Shown here: positions 18,189 to 26,982 of the stretch, piece after piece
Numbering within the stretch: the stretch's first letter is position 1
Layout: every line of letters starts with the position of its first letter
Origin: DASUNQ01 sp044866775
GTDB lineage: Bacteria; Acidobacteriota; Thermoanaerobaculia; Multivoradales; UBA5704
Direction: 5' to 3'
DNA length: 64,000 bases
NCBI GenBank assembly: GCA_044866775.1
Contig: JBIOUG010000145.1
Location: 1-64,000, forward strand
Translations under genes and position numbers: made by a program
The notes under the pieces: generated by a model
What the model was told of the DNA's origin: nothing
Database searches by the model: none
What the model saw: the letters and a program-made list of their open reading frames with translations, nothing else

Positions 18189-19017
18189 TGTAGATCCCTT
18201 CGTAATCGAACGGCAGGTTCCGCTCGTAGACCTCGACAGTGTAGCGGCTGCGGGCCTCTTCGACCAGCGCCGCGAGCCAGCGGTCGGCGCGCTCGCTGCG
18301 CAGCCGGCGCACGATCTCGGGCCGGGCGGCGGCGAGCGGCACCACCTCGGCCGGCAGCCGCGCCACCACCTGGAAGAGGTGGAACCCGTACTCCGCGGGC
18401 ACGACCCCGCTCACCTCCCCCTCCTCGAGGGCGAAGATCTCGGCCGCCAGGGCCGCCGGCAGGTCGCGCCGCGCCAGCTCCCCCTGCAGCCCGCCCCGCT
18501 CGGCGCTCGGATCGCGCGACACCCGCCGCGCCACCGCCGCGAAGTCCTCGCCGCCCAACACCTCGGCCCGCGCCCGCTCGGCCGCCTCCCGCTCCTCGAC
18601 CAGGATCTGCCGCAGCAACACCCGCTCGGGCCGCGAGAACTCCTCCAGGTGCGCGTCGTAATACGCCCGCACCGCCCCCTCGGCCGGCCCCTCCCCCACC
18701 CCCTGCCGCAGCAGCGCATCCACCGCCCGCCGCCGGTTCGCCGTCACCGGAATCCCCCGCTCCCCCGCCACCCGCGCCAGCAGCTCCTCGTCGAGGAACT
18801 GATCGAACAGCCGCGACAGCACGTCCCCCGCCAGCACCGCTTCGTCGTCCCCCACCGTCCGCGCCACCGCCTGCTCGAACGCCGCGTACCGCACCTCCTC
18901 CTCCCCAATCCGCGCCACCACGTCCGGCGCCAACGCCTCCTCCCGTCGGCACCCCATCATCAGAATGGACGTCAAAAAGACGATCAGGTAGGGCAAGACA
19001 GGTCCAGTCTTTCGCAA
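18136..19017 (-). CDS. Parvulin-type peptidyl-prolyl isomerase lipoprotein
   Basis: Second PpiC/SurA-like chaperone of 293 residues, anchored as a lipoprotein. The TTG at 19017 gives a proper lipoprotein signal (MRKTGPVLPYLIVFL then LMMGC). No ATG gives a sensible signal peptide, so TTG is preferred, although its ribosome site is weak. A helical SurA_N-like region is followed by a parvulin domain (VLLRQILVEEREAAERARAE, GLQGELARRDLP, EYGFHLFQVVARLP). Tandem paralogous PPIase genes upstream of the dcw cluster suggest a joint role in envelope assembly. Confidence 0.8.
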   Translation of the reverse strand: MRKTGPVLPYLIVFLTSILMMGCRREEALAPDVVARIGEEEVRYAAFEQAVARTVGDDEAVLAGDVLSRLFDQFLDEELLARVAGERGIPVTANRRRAVDALLRQGVGEGPAEGAVRAYYDAHLEEFSRPERVLLRQILVEEREAAERARAEVLGGEDFAAVARRVSRDPSAERGGLQGELARRDLPAALAAEIFALEEGEVSGVVPAEYGFHLFQVVARLPAEVVPLAAARPEIVRRLRSERADRWLAALVEEARSRYTVEVYERNLPFDYEGIYSAANPPGPSDTTTSDTP

Positions 19018-19044
19018 CGGCGTAGCCCGGTCTCCGGGGCCGGT

Positions 19045-19199
19045 CAGGTCTCCGAGCAGCGGGCGCTCCCGCCGCCGGCTCCCGCCAAAGTCCACTGGAA
19101 AGTGGGGCGGAGCCCAAACGCGCTCTGTGTCCACCGCGCCTCTGAACCAGCATCGCGAAGCGACCGGCGTACAAGGAGTGCCCGCTGCTCGGAGACCTG
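19045..19199. repeat. 25-bp inverted repeat flanking 105 bp
   Basis: Arms at 19045-19069 and 19175-19199 are reverse complements with a single mismatch (24 of 25), each containing CTCCGAGCAGCGGGC. They enclose about 105 bp with no recognisable gene, between the lipoprotein PPIase and mfd. Possible explanations are a miniature mobile element, a long RNA hairpin, or an assembly fold-back. Confidence 0.8.
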
Positions 19200-19271
19200 C
19201 CCGACCCCCACACCGGATCGCTCGACGACGCGCACCCGCGGGTGGCATGCTCACCAGCCCACGAAACAAGC

Positions 19272-22200
19272 TCACGACGCCAGCGCCTCCAACGTCTCCC
19301 GCGCCGTAGGCAGCATCGCCGCCGCGCTTTCGGCCCTCACCGTCAACACCCCCGTAGGACTGAAGCTAGCCCCCGGCCGCGTCGACACCAGCTCGATCAG
19401 CCGCTCGAGATCCACCCGCGCATCCCGCCGCAGCCGAAACACCAGCTCCGTCCCCTTGGCCGAGATCGACTGCACCCGCAGCGACTCCGCCAGCCGCTTC
19501 AATCCCGCCACCTCGACCAGCTTCCGCACCGGCACCGGCGGCGGACCGAAGCGGTCGGTCAGCTCGGCCAGCACCTCCTGGTCCGCCTGCTCCCCGTCGG
19601 CGATCTTGCGGTACAGCTCCATCCGCAGATTGGCGTCCGGCACGTACTCGACCGGGATCGTCATCGCCACCGGCAGGTCGATCGCCGCCGACGGCGTCTC
19701 CGGCACCGCCTCGCCCTGCAGCTCCCGCACCGTCTCCTCGAGCATCTTGAGATAGGTCTCGATCCCCACCGCCGCGATGTGCCCGCTCTGCTCGGCGCCC
19801 AGGAGATTCCCCGCGCCGCGGATCTCCAGGTCCCGCGCCGCGATGCGGAACCCGGCGCCGAGGTCCGTGAACTCGCGGATCGCCTCCAGCCGCTTGCGCG
19901 CCGACTCGGAGAGGATGCGGTCGCCGGCCACCAGCAGGTAGCAGTAGGCGAGCTGATTGCTCCGCCCGACGCGGCCGCGGAGCTGGTAGAGCTGCGCCAG
20001 GCCGAAGCGGTCGGCGCGGTGCACGATCATCGTGTTGACGTTCGGGATGTCGATGCCGTTCTCGATGATCGTCGTCGCCAGCAGCACGTCGAAGTCGCCG
20101 CGCGTGAAGGCGTGCATGCGGCGCGACAGCTCGGCCTCCTCGAGCTGCCCGTGCCCCACCGTCAGCCGCGCGGCGGGCACGATCTCGCGCAGCGTCGCGA
20201 GCATCTTCTCGATCGACTCCACGCGGTTGTATACGTAGTAGACCTGCCCGCCGCGCTCGATCTCGAACTCGACCGCCTCGCGCACCAGCTCGCCGTTCCA
20301 GGGCAGGATGGCGGTCTCGACCGCCATGCGGTCCTTGGGCGGCGTCTCGATGACCGAGAGGTCGCGCACGCCGGCGAGCGAGAGCTGGAGCGTGCGCGGC
20401 ACCGGCGTCGCCGACATGGCGAGGACGTGCACCTCCTTCTTCCACCTCTTGAGCCGCTCCTTCTGCGCCACCCCGAAGCGCTGCTCCTCGTCGACGATCA
20501 GCAGGCCGAGCTTCGGCATCTCGATGTCCGCGGAGAGGAGGCGGTGGGTGCCGACCAGGATGTCGATCTTCCCCGCCGCGAGCTGCTTCTTGATCTCCTT
20601 GACCTCCTGCGGCGTGCGGAAGCGCGAGATCATCTCGATCGTCACCGGGAAGCCGGCGAAGCGGCGGCGGAAGGTCTCGAGGTGCTGGTCGGCCAGGATC
20701 GTGGTCGGCGCCAGCAGCGCCACCTGCCCGCCGCCGTCCACCACCTTGAACGCCGCCCGCATCGCCACCTCCGTCTTGCCGTACCCGACGTCGCCACAGA
20801 GCAGGCGATCCATCGGCCGCTCGCGTTCCAGGTCGTGCTTGACAGTTGAGATCGCCTCGAGTTGGTCGGGGCTCTCCTCGTAGGGGAAGGCGGCCTCGAA
20901 CTGGCGCAGCAGGTCGCTGTCGGCGGGCATCGCCGGCGCGCGCGCGAGCTGCCGCTCGGCGTAGAGCTTGAGCAGCTCCTCGGCCATGTCGCGCATGCCG
21001 CTCTTGACCTTGCTCTTGGTGCGGTTCCAGGAGGTGCCGCCGAGCTGGTCGAGGCGCGGCGCCACGCCCTCGATGCCGCTGTACTTCAGCACCAGGTCGA
21101 GGCGCGAGAGCGGCAGCAGCAGGCGCTTGCCGCCGGCGTAGGCGATCTCCATCACCTCGGTCTCGACCGGGGCGGGGCCACCGAGCTCGCGCACCACCGG
21201 CGGCAGGGCGGCAGCGCCGTCGCCGCTCCCGGCCACCGAGCGCAGGGCGATGAACTGCCCGATCCCGTGGTCGCCGTGGACCACGAAGTCGCCGACCTTG
21301 AGATCGCGCATGCCGGAGAGGAACGGCCCGAAGCGGCCGCGCGCCGGCCGCCGCGCCTGGGGCTTGGCCTGCGGCAGGAGCTGCTGCTCGCCGTAGACCA
21401 CGACGCCCGCCGGCGGCAGGCGGAAGCCGCGCGACAGCTCGCCGGTCGCCAGCTCGACGCCGCCGCGGCCGAGCTTGATCTCGCGCGACTCGAGCAGCTC
21501 CTCGGTGCGCCGGCGGTGGACCGGCGGCACCACGACCAGGCAGCGCTCGCCGCGCGCGCGGGCGGTCGCCACCTCCTGCGGGAAGCGCGGGAGCTGGCCG
21601 TGGAAGAGGTCGGTCACCGCGCCGTGGAAGTCGACCGCCGGCGCCGTCCCGGCGCCGAGGAGGTCGCCGATCCGCACCGCGCTCGCGCCCAGCAGCTCGA
21701 GCACGCGCTCGACCGGCTGCTCGAGCGCCTCGGGCGGCACCGCCAGGCGCCGGTGGTCGTGGCGGGCGGCGAAGTCGGCCTGCAGGCGCTCGGCGTGGTG
21801 GGTGACCTCGGTCTCGAGGGCAGCGGGATCGAGAGCGACGAGCAACGGGTCGGTTGATTGGAGCCCGGCGCGGCCGTCGCCGCGCCTCATCGCTTCCGGC
21901 AACGCCAGGGTGCGGCCGGCGATGAGCGGCAGGTAGTTCTCCCACCCGGGGAAGCCGCCGCGCTCGCGCAGCGCCTGGATGCGCTCCGCCGCCTCCGCGC
22001 CGAGGTCGGGGTCGAGGCTGCCGAGCAGCTCGGCCAGGAGCTCGACCTCGACCGCGCCGCCCGCGAAGAGGAGGAGCGGCAGCACGTGGACGAGGTCGAG
22101 CGTGTCCTCCGAGCGCTGCGACTGCGGATCGAACCAGCGGATCGCCTCGATCGTGTCGCCGAAGTAGTCGAGCCGCACCGGCGCCGGCTCGCCCGGCGGG

Positions 22201-22748
22201 AAGAGGTCGAGGATGCCGCCGCGCACCGCCACGTCCCCGACCTCGTAGACCAGGTCGGTGCGGCGGTAGCCGTAGGCGAGGAGGTGCTCGACCAGGCGCT
22301 CGATCGGCAGGTCCTCGCCGGGACGGATGGTGAGCCGCGCCGCGGCGAAGTCCTCGGCCGTGGGCAGGCGCCGGAAGAGCGCGCGCGGCGTGGCGACCAC
22401 CGTGCCGACCGTGCCGGCCAGCACCCGGTCGAGCGCCAGCGCCTCCTGCGCCCGCACCTGGAGCGAGGTCTCGGTCTCCTGGTACGGCGTCAGCGACGGC
22501 GAGGGGAAGTAGATCGCCCCGTCCTCGCGCCCGAAGAGCTGCGCCGCCTCGATCCACTGCAGCGCGTCGGCCTCGCGCGGCACCAGCGCCAGCACCGGCC
22601 GCCCGAGGTCCCGCCTCAGAAGCTCCGCCACCCACGCCGCCGCCGGCACCGGCAAGCGCACCACGTCCCCGAGCCCCTCGCGGAGGGCCCGGTAAGGCGC
22701 ACTGCTGCGCAGCGTGCGGGAGATCTCCTCCCAAACGCTCTCAACCAT
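19272..22748 (-). CDS. mfd: Transcription-repair coupling factor Mfd
   Basis: DNA translocase of 1158 residues that removes stalled RNA polymerase and recruits UvrA. The order of domains is a UvrB-like N-terminal region (SLTPYQETETSLQVRAQEA, GGILDLFPPGEPAPVRLD) and the RNA-polymerase-interaction CarD-like domain (VGDFVVHGDHGIGQF) at about 480. The RecG-like motor follows, with Walker A DVGYGKTEVAMRAAF, DEEQRFGV, the VGRSNQLAYCYLL motif and LATTIIENGIDIPNVNT. The C-terminal TRCF domain (DLPVAMTIPVEYVPDANLR) closes it. ATG 22748 is the first good start. This is a complete, typical-length protein. Confidence 0.97.
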   Translation of the reverse strand: MVESVWEEISRTLRSSAPYRALREGLGDVVRLPVPAAAWVAELLRRDLGRPVLALVPREADALQWIEAAQLFGREDGAIYFPSPSLTPYQETETSLQVRAQEALALDRVLAGTVGTVVATPRALFRRLPTAEDFAAARLTIRPGEDLPIERLVEHLLAYGYRRTDLVYEVGDVAVRGGILDLFPPGEPAPVRLDYFGDTIEAIRWFDPQSQRSEDTLDLVHVLPLLLFAGGAVEVELLAELLGSLDPDLGAEAAERIQALRERGGFPGWENYLPLIAGRTLALPEAMRRGDGRAGLQSTDPLLVALDPAALETEVTHHAERLQADFAARHDHRRLAVPPEALEQPVERVLELLGASAVRIGDLLGAGTAPAVDFHGAVTDLFHGQLPRFPQEVATARARGERCLVVVPPVHRRRTEELLESREIKLGRGGVELATGELSRGFRLPPAGVVVYGEQQLLPQAKPQARRPARGRFGPFLSGMRDLKVGDFVVHGDHGIGQFIALRSVAGSGDGAAALPPVVRELGGPAPVETEVMEIAYAGGKRLLLPLSRLDLVLKYSGIEGVAPRLDQLGGTSWNRTKSKVKSGMRDMAEELLKLYAERQLARAPAMPADSDLLRQFEAAFPYEESPDQLEAISTVKHDLERERPMDRLLCGDVGYGKTEVAMRAAFKVVDGGGQVALLAPTTILADQHLETFRRRFAGFPVTIEMISRFRTPQEVKEIKKQLAAGKIDILVGTHRLLSADIEMPKLGLLIVDEEQRFGVAQKERLKRWKKEVHVLAMSATPVPRTLQLSLAGVRDLSVIETPPKDRMAVETAILPWNGELVREAVEFEIERGGQVYYVYNRVESIEKMLATLREIVPAARLTVGHGQLEEAELSRRMHAFTRGDFDVLLATTIIENGIDIPNVNTMIVHRADRFGLAQLYQLRGRVGRSNQLAYCYLLVAGDRILSESARKRLEAIREFTDLGAGFRIAARDLEIRGAGNLLGAEQSGHIAAVGIETYLKMLEETVRELQGEAVPETPSAAIDLPVAMTIPVEYVPDANLRMELYRKIADGEQADQEVLAELTDRFGPPPVPVRKLVEVAGLKRLAESLRVQSISAKGTELVFRLRRDARVDLERLIELVSTRPGASFSPTGVLTVRAESAAAMLPTARETLEALAS

Positions 22749-22907
22749 CGCGAGGGAGTGTAACCTCCGGCCCTCGGGAGCGAATTCTCGGGCGTCTCAG
22801 GCCGAGCGCGGGCGCCGGCCGGTGAAGGTGGGCGGCGCCGCGAATCGGTGGACGAGCGGCTGCCGGTCAGGTGGGCCGCCGCTGCGGTGCTGTGGTCTCC
22901 CTGGGCC

Positions 22908-22944
22908 TTGACTGCTGAATGCCGAGGCTATACTTCGGATAGCC
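22908..22944 (+). promoter_or_regulatory. mazEF promoter with overlapping palindromic operator
   Basis: TTGACT (22908-22913) and TATACT (22929-22934) are spaced 15 bp, slightly short. GGCTAT and ATAGCC (22926-22931 and 22939-22944) form a perfect 6-bp dyad with a 7-bp centre covering the -10 box. This is where an autorepressing MazE-MazF complex would be expected to bind. Confidence 0.6.
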
Positions 22945-22959
22945 GCAGGAGACGGAGCG

Positions 22960-23208
22960 ATGATCACCAAGGTCCAGAAGTGGGGCAACAGCCAGGGGCT
23001 CCGCTTGAGCAAGGAGCTGCTGGGCGACGCCGACATCGACGTCGGGGACGCCGTGGAGGTGGTGGTGCGCGAGGGTTCCCTCGTCGTGAGACCTCTTCGC
23101 CGCGTGCGGGGCGGGCACGACTTGCGCGAGCTCGTGCGCCGCATCCCCAAGGACTACGAGTCAGAGGAAGTGGAGTGGGGTCCCCCGCTGGGTCGGGAGG
23201 CTTGGTAG
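22960..23208 (+). CDS. mazE: MazE-type AbrB-fold antitoxin
   Basis: Antitoxin of 82 residues. The N-terminal swapped-hairpin DNA-binding motif is clear: ITKVQKWGNSQGLRLSKELL, followed by VGDAVEVVVREGSLVVRP. The acidic C-terminal tail (YESEEVEWGPPLG) would wrap the toxin. AGGAG lies about 8 bases before ATG 22960. Its TAG stop is followed directly by the toxin ATG, giving coupled translation. The module sits alone between mfd and unrelated genes, as expected for a mobile stability module. Confidence 0.93.
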   Translation: MITKVQKWGNSQGLRLSKELLGDADIDVGDAVEVVVREGSLVVRPLRRVRGGHDLRELVRRIPKDYESEEVEWGPPLGREAW

Positions 23209-23544
23209 ATGGCGGACTACGTGCCGCGGAAGGGCGACCTGATCGCCCTCACGTTCGACGCTCAGTCAGGTCACGAGCAACGAGGGCGCCGGCCCGCCCT
23301 CGTGGTCAGCAACGACCTCTTCAACAAGCACACGGGCCTCTGCATCGCCTGTCCCATCACGAATACCCGCCGCGGCTACCCCTTCCATGTGTCGATTCCC
23401 GAAGGCCAGGCGGTCACCGGCTTCGTCATGGTCGAGCAGGTGAGGCCGATCGACTTCCGTTCCCGGCGGGCGAAACGCATCGGGAGGGCCTCCGAACAGG
23501 TGTTGGAGGAGGCGCTCTCGATCCTCGATGCATGCATCTACTAA
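23209..23544 (+). CDS. mazF: MazF-type endoribonuclease toxin
   Basis: Ribosome-independent mRNA interferase of 111 residues. PemK/MazF motifs are present: PRKGDLIALTFD at the N-terminus, EQRGRRPALVVSND (the RPALVVS strand with the conserved Arg), CPITNTRRGYPFHV carrying the catalytic Thr, and FVMVEQVRPIDFRSR. It is full length with no disruption, so the module looks functional. The first base of the gene abuts the antitoxin stop. Confidence 0.93.
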   Translation: MADYVPRKGDLIALTFDAQSGHEQRGRRPALVVSNDLFNKHTGLCIACPITNTRRGYPFHVSIPEGQAVTGFVMVEQVRPIDFRSRRAKRIGRASEQVLEEALSILDACIY

Positions 23545-23695
23545 GAATGCCTGGCGACGCCTTCCGGACGAGGCGGGCCGGCAAGCTCACCTCTCCGGCC
23601 GCGTGGCGGCGGCGCTCATGGCCAAGGCTTCGGAGCTCTTCTCCCAGCCACCCGCGATCGAAAAGGTCGAGGTACTCGCCGCCAAGCTGCCCTAA
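23528..23695 (+). CDS. Possible small protein following mazF
   Basis: A 55-codon open frame starts inside the last 17 bases of mazF and ends at TAA 23695. The encoded sequence has natural-looking composition with a helix-forming end (ALMAKASELFSQPPAIEKVE). It could be a third toxin-antitoxin operon gene or the 3' remnant of a lost gene. High GC keeps frames open by chance, so this is uncertain. The function is not recognised. Confidence 0.35.
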   Translation: MHASTKNAWRRLPDEAGRQAHLSGRVAAALMAKASELFSQPPAIEKVEVLAAKLP

Positions 23696-23815
23696 CCGCG
23701 GCATCAACGGGGACGGTCGAGCAGCGGCAGCTTCTCGCACGCAGCCGGCGGTAACGAACTCGCGGGCCGGGGCGCCCGATGGGGATCACCACCCAACTCA
23801 TGCGAGGAGACCGCC

Positions 23816-24289
23816 ATGAAGCTCGAGAAGAATAAGGTCATTCCCGCGGTGCTGTGCGCCGTCCTGCTCACGATCCTGCTCCCGGGACCGTCCCGGGCGG
23901 CCGAGTTCAGGGGCGGCGGCCAGGCGAACAAATGCCTGGACGTGCCCAACGGCGAGAACGGGACCCGCGTCCAGTTCTGGGCCTGCAACGACAAGGAGTT
24001 CCAGCAATGGAGGATCCTTCCCACTGGCGTGATTCAGGGTCTGGACGGCAAGTGCCTGGACTGGAACAGCGACGACGGCGAGCGCAACTTCACCCGCGTC
24101 CAGGTGTGGACCTGCCATGACGGCGAGAACCAGCAATGGACGATCACCAACGGCGAGGTCCGAAGCAAAGGAGGCTGGTGCCTCGGCTCGAACGTCTCCC
24201 ATGGCGGCGCTCCGGAGCTCAGCGACGGCACGGACTTGATCCTGCGGCAGTGCGACGGCAACGCGAGCCAGAAGTGGATCGTGCAGTAG
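23816..24289 (+). CDS. Secreted ricin B-type lectin
   Basis: Secreted carbohydrate-binding protein of 157 residues. A signal peptide covers about 1-28 (hydrophobic VLCAVLLTILL, cleavage near SRAAE). The remainder is one beta-trefoil with three QxW repeats: EFQQWRI, ENQQWTI and ASQKWIVQ. Each is preceded by a KCLD or WCLG element and paired cysteines. No catalytic domain is attached, so it is probably a free lectin or adhesin. The ATG has AGGAG upstream. The coding region has noticeably more AT-rich codons than its neighbours, hinting at later acquisition. Confidence 0.88.
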   Translation: MKLEKNKVIPAVLCAVLLTILLPGPSRAAEFRGGGQANKCLDVPNGENGTRVQFWACNDKEFQQWRILPTGVIQGLDGKCLDWNSDDGERNFTRVQVWTCHDGENQQWTITNGEVRSKGGWCLGSNVSHGGAPELSDGTDLILRQCDGNASQKWIVQ

Positions 24290-24350
24290 CGCGCCAACAG
24301 AGGTGAGTAGAATCCGGGCGCGCGACTGAACGCCGGCTTGAGGAGACCCG

Positions 24351-24848
24351 ATGGACGCCGCCTGGAAAGCGACCGTCTGGGGGCAGTTCGGGGCCGCCAT
24401 CGACATGCTCGAGAACGCCCTGCGCGTCTGTCCCGAGGAGCTGTGGAGCGACCGCTCGCGGCGGCCCGAGTTCTGGTACCTCGTCTACCACACGCTGTTC
24501 TTCCTCGACCTCTACCTCTCCGGCTCGCTCGAAGGGTTCGCTCCCCCGCCGCCGTTCACGCTCGACGAGCTGGACCCCGAGGGGGTGCTCCCCGAGCGGC
24601 CGTACACGAAGGCCGAGCTGCAGAGCTATCTCGAGCACGGCCGCGCCAAGTGCCGGGCGGCGATCGCGGCTCTGACCGACGAGCAGGCCCGCCGGCGCGG
24701 CGGCTTCGACTGGCTCGACCTCGACCGGGTGGAGCTGCTGCTCTACAACATGCGGCACGTCCAGCACCACGCCGCCCAGCTCAACCTCATCCTGCGGCAG
24801 ACGATCGATTCCGCCCCCCGCTGGGTCGCCAAGGCGAAGAGCGCGTAG
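24351..24848 (+). CDS. DinB-family four-helix protein
   Basis: Protein of 165 residues of the DinB/YfiT metal-binding four-helix-bundle superfamily. Conserved histidines occur at the expected helices: VYHTLFFLDLYLSG, and MRHVQHHAAQLNLILRQ near the C-terminus, the classic H...HxxH arrangement. GAGGAGA lies five bases before the ATG. Members include thiol-dependent S-transferases and uncharacterised stress proteins; the substrate is unknown here. A second DinB gene lies at 29246. Confidence 0.85.
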   Translation: MDAAWKATVWGQFGAAIDMLENALRVCPEELWSDRSRRPEFWYLVYHTLFFLDLYLSGSLEGFAPPPPFTLDELDPEGVLPERPYTKAELQSYLEHGRAKCRAAIAALTDEQARRRGGFDWLDLDRVELLLYNMRHVQHHAAQLNLILRQTIDSAPRWVAKAKSA

Positions 24849-24864
24849 CCCCGCCGCCGAGCGC

Positions 24865-25593
24865 ATGGACGAGAACCTGGCGAATCTGGCGGCGAGCCTC
24901 GCGGGGCTGCCGCGCGCGGAGCTCCACGAGCGTTTGCGGGAGCTGGTCGGCTCGCTGCCGCTGGCGGAGCGCTTCCAGCTCCTCCACGCCGTCGGCGTCT
25001 ATCACCACGCGGAGTCCGTCTCCGGGGCGGCCTCGACGCTCGCGGAGACGGCGCGGCTGCGCGCCGCCCTGCCGGAGCTGGTGCGCGAGGAGGGGGTGCG
25101 GAGCATCCTCGACGTCCCCTGCGGCGACTTTCACTGGATGCAGCAGGTGCCGCTCGCGGTCGACTACACCGGGGCCGACGTCGTTCCGGAGATCGTGGAA
25201 GCGAACCAAACCCTCTACGGCGGCGAGGGGCGCCGGTTCGTGGTCCTCGACGCGACGCGAGATCCTCTGCCCAGGGTCGACCTCGTCCTCTGCCGCGACC
25301 TCTTGGTCCATTTGAGCCTGCGCGACGTGGCGGCGGTGCTGCGCAACGTCGTCGCCAGCGGCTCCCGCCTGCTCCTCACCAGCCACTTCGCGGACCGCGC
25401 CGACAACCCGGACATCGTCTCGGGCGACTTCCGGCCGGTCAACCTCTGCCGGCCGCCGTTCGGCTTCCCGCCGCCGGCGCGGGTGATCGTCGAAGACAGC
25501 CGGCTCGCGGACGGAGCGTTCCGCGACCGGGCCATGGCGCTGTGGCCCGTGCCGGCGGCGGCACGAGCCCTCGCTGAGGCAGGCGGGCTCTAG
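24865..25593 (+). CDS. Class I SAM-dependent methyltransferase
   Basis: Methyltransferase of 242 residues. The SAM-binding motif I is SILDVPCGDFHWMQ near residue 88, followed by YTGADVVPEIVEANQ. DLVLCRDLLVHLSLRDVAAVL matches the post-I region of the FkbM/Met-10-like and sugar-methyltransferase families. LLLTSHFADRADNPDI is a typical strand 6 region. The substrate cannot be deduced. It lies 17 bp after the DinB gene and is convergent with the next gene, sharing the palindromic stop CTAG. Confidence 0.82.
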   Translation: MDENLANLAASLAGLPRAELHERLRELVGSLPLAERFQLLHAVGVYHHAESVSGAASTLAETARLRAALPELVREEGVRSILDVPCGDFHWMQQVPLAVDYTGADVVPEIVEANQTLYGGEGRRFVVLDATRDPLPRVDLVLCRDLLVHLSLRDVAAVLRNVVASGSRLLLTSHFADRADNPDIVSGDFRPVNLCRPPFGFPPPARVIVEDSRLADGAFRDRAMALWPVPAAARALAEAGGL

Positions 25594-25967
25594 CCGCCGC
25601 TCTGCGTCTCGAAGTACGTCCGCAGCGCGGTGCGGACCTCCTCGAGGTTCACCGCGTGGTCGGCCTGCTTGACCAGGACCGCGCCCCGCGGGTCGCGCAC
25701 CACCAAGCCGTCCTCGCGGAACTCGAGGCGCTTGATGTCCTCCTGCGACTCCGGCGTCGAGGCCTCCACGTACTCGACCTCCACCCGGCCCGGGAACTCG
25801 GTCTCGAGCACCGCGACGGTGGGCTTGAGGTCCTCGCAGGCGGCGCAGCCGGCGGTGTAGTAGTAGGTGACGGCGACCGGTTTGGGCTCGGACTCGCAGG
25901 CGACGACGGAAGCGACGAGGCAGACAACGGCGAGAGCAGAGGGGATGCAGCGCGAACGCATGCTCAT
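25590..25967 (-). CDS. Thioredoxin-fold lipoprotein
   Basis: Protein of 125 residues with a lipoprotein signal (LAVVCLVASVVAC, Cys near 24). The thioredoxin-like motif YYYTAGCAACEDLKP has a CxxC active site (CAAC), and VEVEYVEASTPE and EDGLVVRDPRGAVL follow. It probably acts as a membrane-tethered disulfide oxidoreductase in the periplasm. GAGGAGGAG lies just before ATG 25967. The long upstream frame is a shadow. Confidence 0.72.
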   Translation of the reverse strand: MSMRSRCIPSALAVVCLVASVVACESEPKPVAVTYYYTAGCAACEDLKPTVAVLETEFPGRVEVEYVEASTPESQEDIKRLEFREDGLVVRDPRGAVLVKQADHAVNLEEVRTALRTYFETQSGG

Positions 25968-26118
25968 CGGCTCCTCCTCGGCGGCGCAGTGTAGCACGCC
26001 GCCGACGACCGAGGCCGCCGCTCCGTAAGCTTCCGCAGACGGCGGGCGCCGGCGCTCTGATACGCTTCCGCGCCGGCGTTGGCGCACGCCGAAGACCAGC
26101 CCACAGGAGACGATCCAG

Positions 26119-26982
26119 ATGCGCATCCCGACGACGGAACGCGCCCGACGCGGGCGCCGCGATTGCCTCGTGCTGCTCCTCGCCGCCGCTCTCCTCCTGC
26201 CGCTCGGCTGCCGGCCGCAGGCGGAGGAGGGCACCGAGGCCGCCATTCCCGAGCCGCCGCCGCGGCCGAGCGACCCCTTCTCGCGGGAGTTCGCGGTGCC
26301 GATCGAGGAGGCGCACGGCCTCGCCGCCTGGAGCGCCAAGCCGGCGCTGCGGGCCGACTTCGTGGCGACCTTCGGCGGCCGCGTGCGCAACCAGGGGACC
26401 ATGCTCTTCAAGACCGACTCGACGGCGTCGCGCATGGACCTCTCGGACGGCACGCTGCTGGTCTTCGACGGCCAGCACGCCTGGGTGTCGCCTTCGACCT
26501 CCGACTTCCAGCGCGCGCGCTTCCACCTGCGCGCCTGGCCCTACTTGCTGGCCGCGCCGTTCAAGCTGCGCGACCACGGCGTGCGTCTCGAGGACTTCGG
26601 CGAGCGCGCGCTCGGCGGGAAGACCTACCGGGCGGCGAAGCTGACCTTCCTCGAGGGCGCCGGCGACTCGCCGGACAACTGGATGATCGCCTACCGCGAC
26701 CCGGAGACGAACCGCCTGGCGGCGATGGCCTACATCGACAGCTACGGCAAGGAGCGCGCCGCGGCGGAGGAAGGGCCGCAGGTGATCCTCTTCCAGGATT
26801 ACGTCACGGTCGAGGGGGTGACGCTGCCCACGACCCTCGCCCTGCACGGCTGGCAGGACGGCGTGGTGGGCGACCAGGTCGGCACGGTCGTCTTCTCGAA
26901 CCTCGAGTTCGTGACGCCGGAGCCGGGGGCGTTCGACCGGCCGGACGACAGCATCGAGGACCCGCCGCTGCCGTCCTTTTAG
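26119..26982 (+). CDS. Conserved lipoprotein (DUF6503-like)
   Basis: Protein of 287 residues with a lipobox (LLLPLGC, Cys near 31). The mature part has the pattern of LolA-like or DUF6503-type outer-membrane-associated proteins: SAKPALRADFVATFGG, FKTDSTASRMDLSDG, VFDGQHAWVSP, and a later 'NWMIAYRDPETNRLAAMAYI' strand. These describe a beta-barrel-half fold thought to bind lipid. The DUF label is from recall and needs a profile search. AGGAGA is positioned 7 bases before the ATG. Confidence 0.6.
   Translation: MRIPTTERARRGRRDCLVLLLAAALLLPLGCRPQAEEGTEAAIPEPPPRPSDPFSREFAVPIEEAHGLAAWSAKPALRADFVATFGGRVRNQGTMLFKTDSTASRMDLSDGTLLVFDGQHAWVSPSTSDFQRARFHLRAWPYLLAAPFKLRDHGVRLEDFGERALGGKTYRAAKLTFLEGAGDSPDNWMIAYRDPETNRLAAMAYIDSYGKERAAAEEGPQVILFQDYVTVEGVTLPTTLALHGWQDGVVGDQVGTVVFSNLEFVTPEPGAFDRPDDSIEDPPLPSF

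Noticed and set aside
22749..22907. Possible gene between mfd and mazE
   Set aside because: No frame has a plausible start or composition; only the mazE promoter is convincing.
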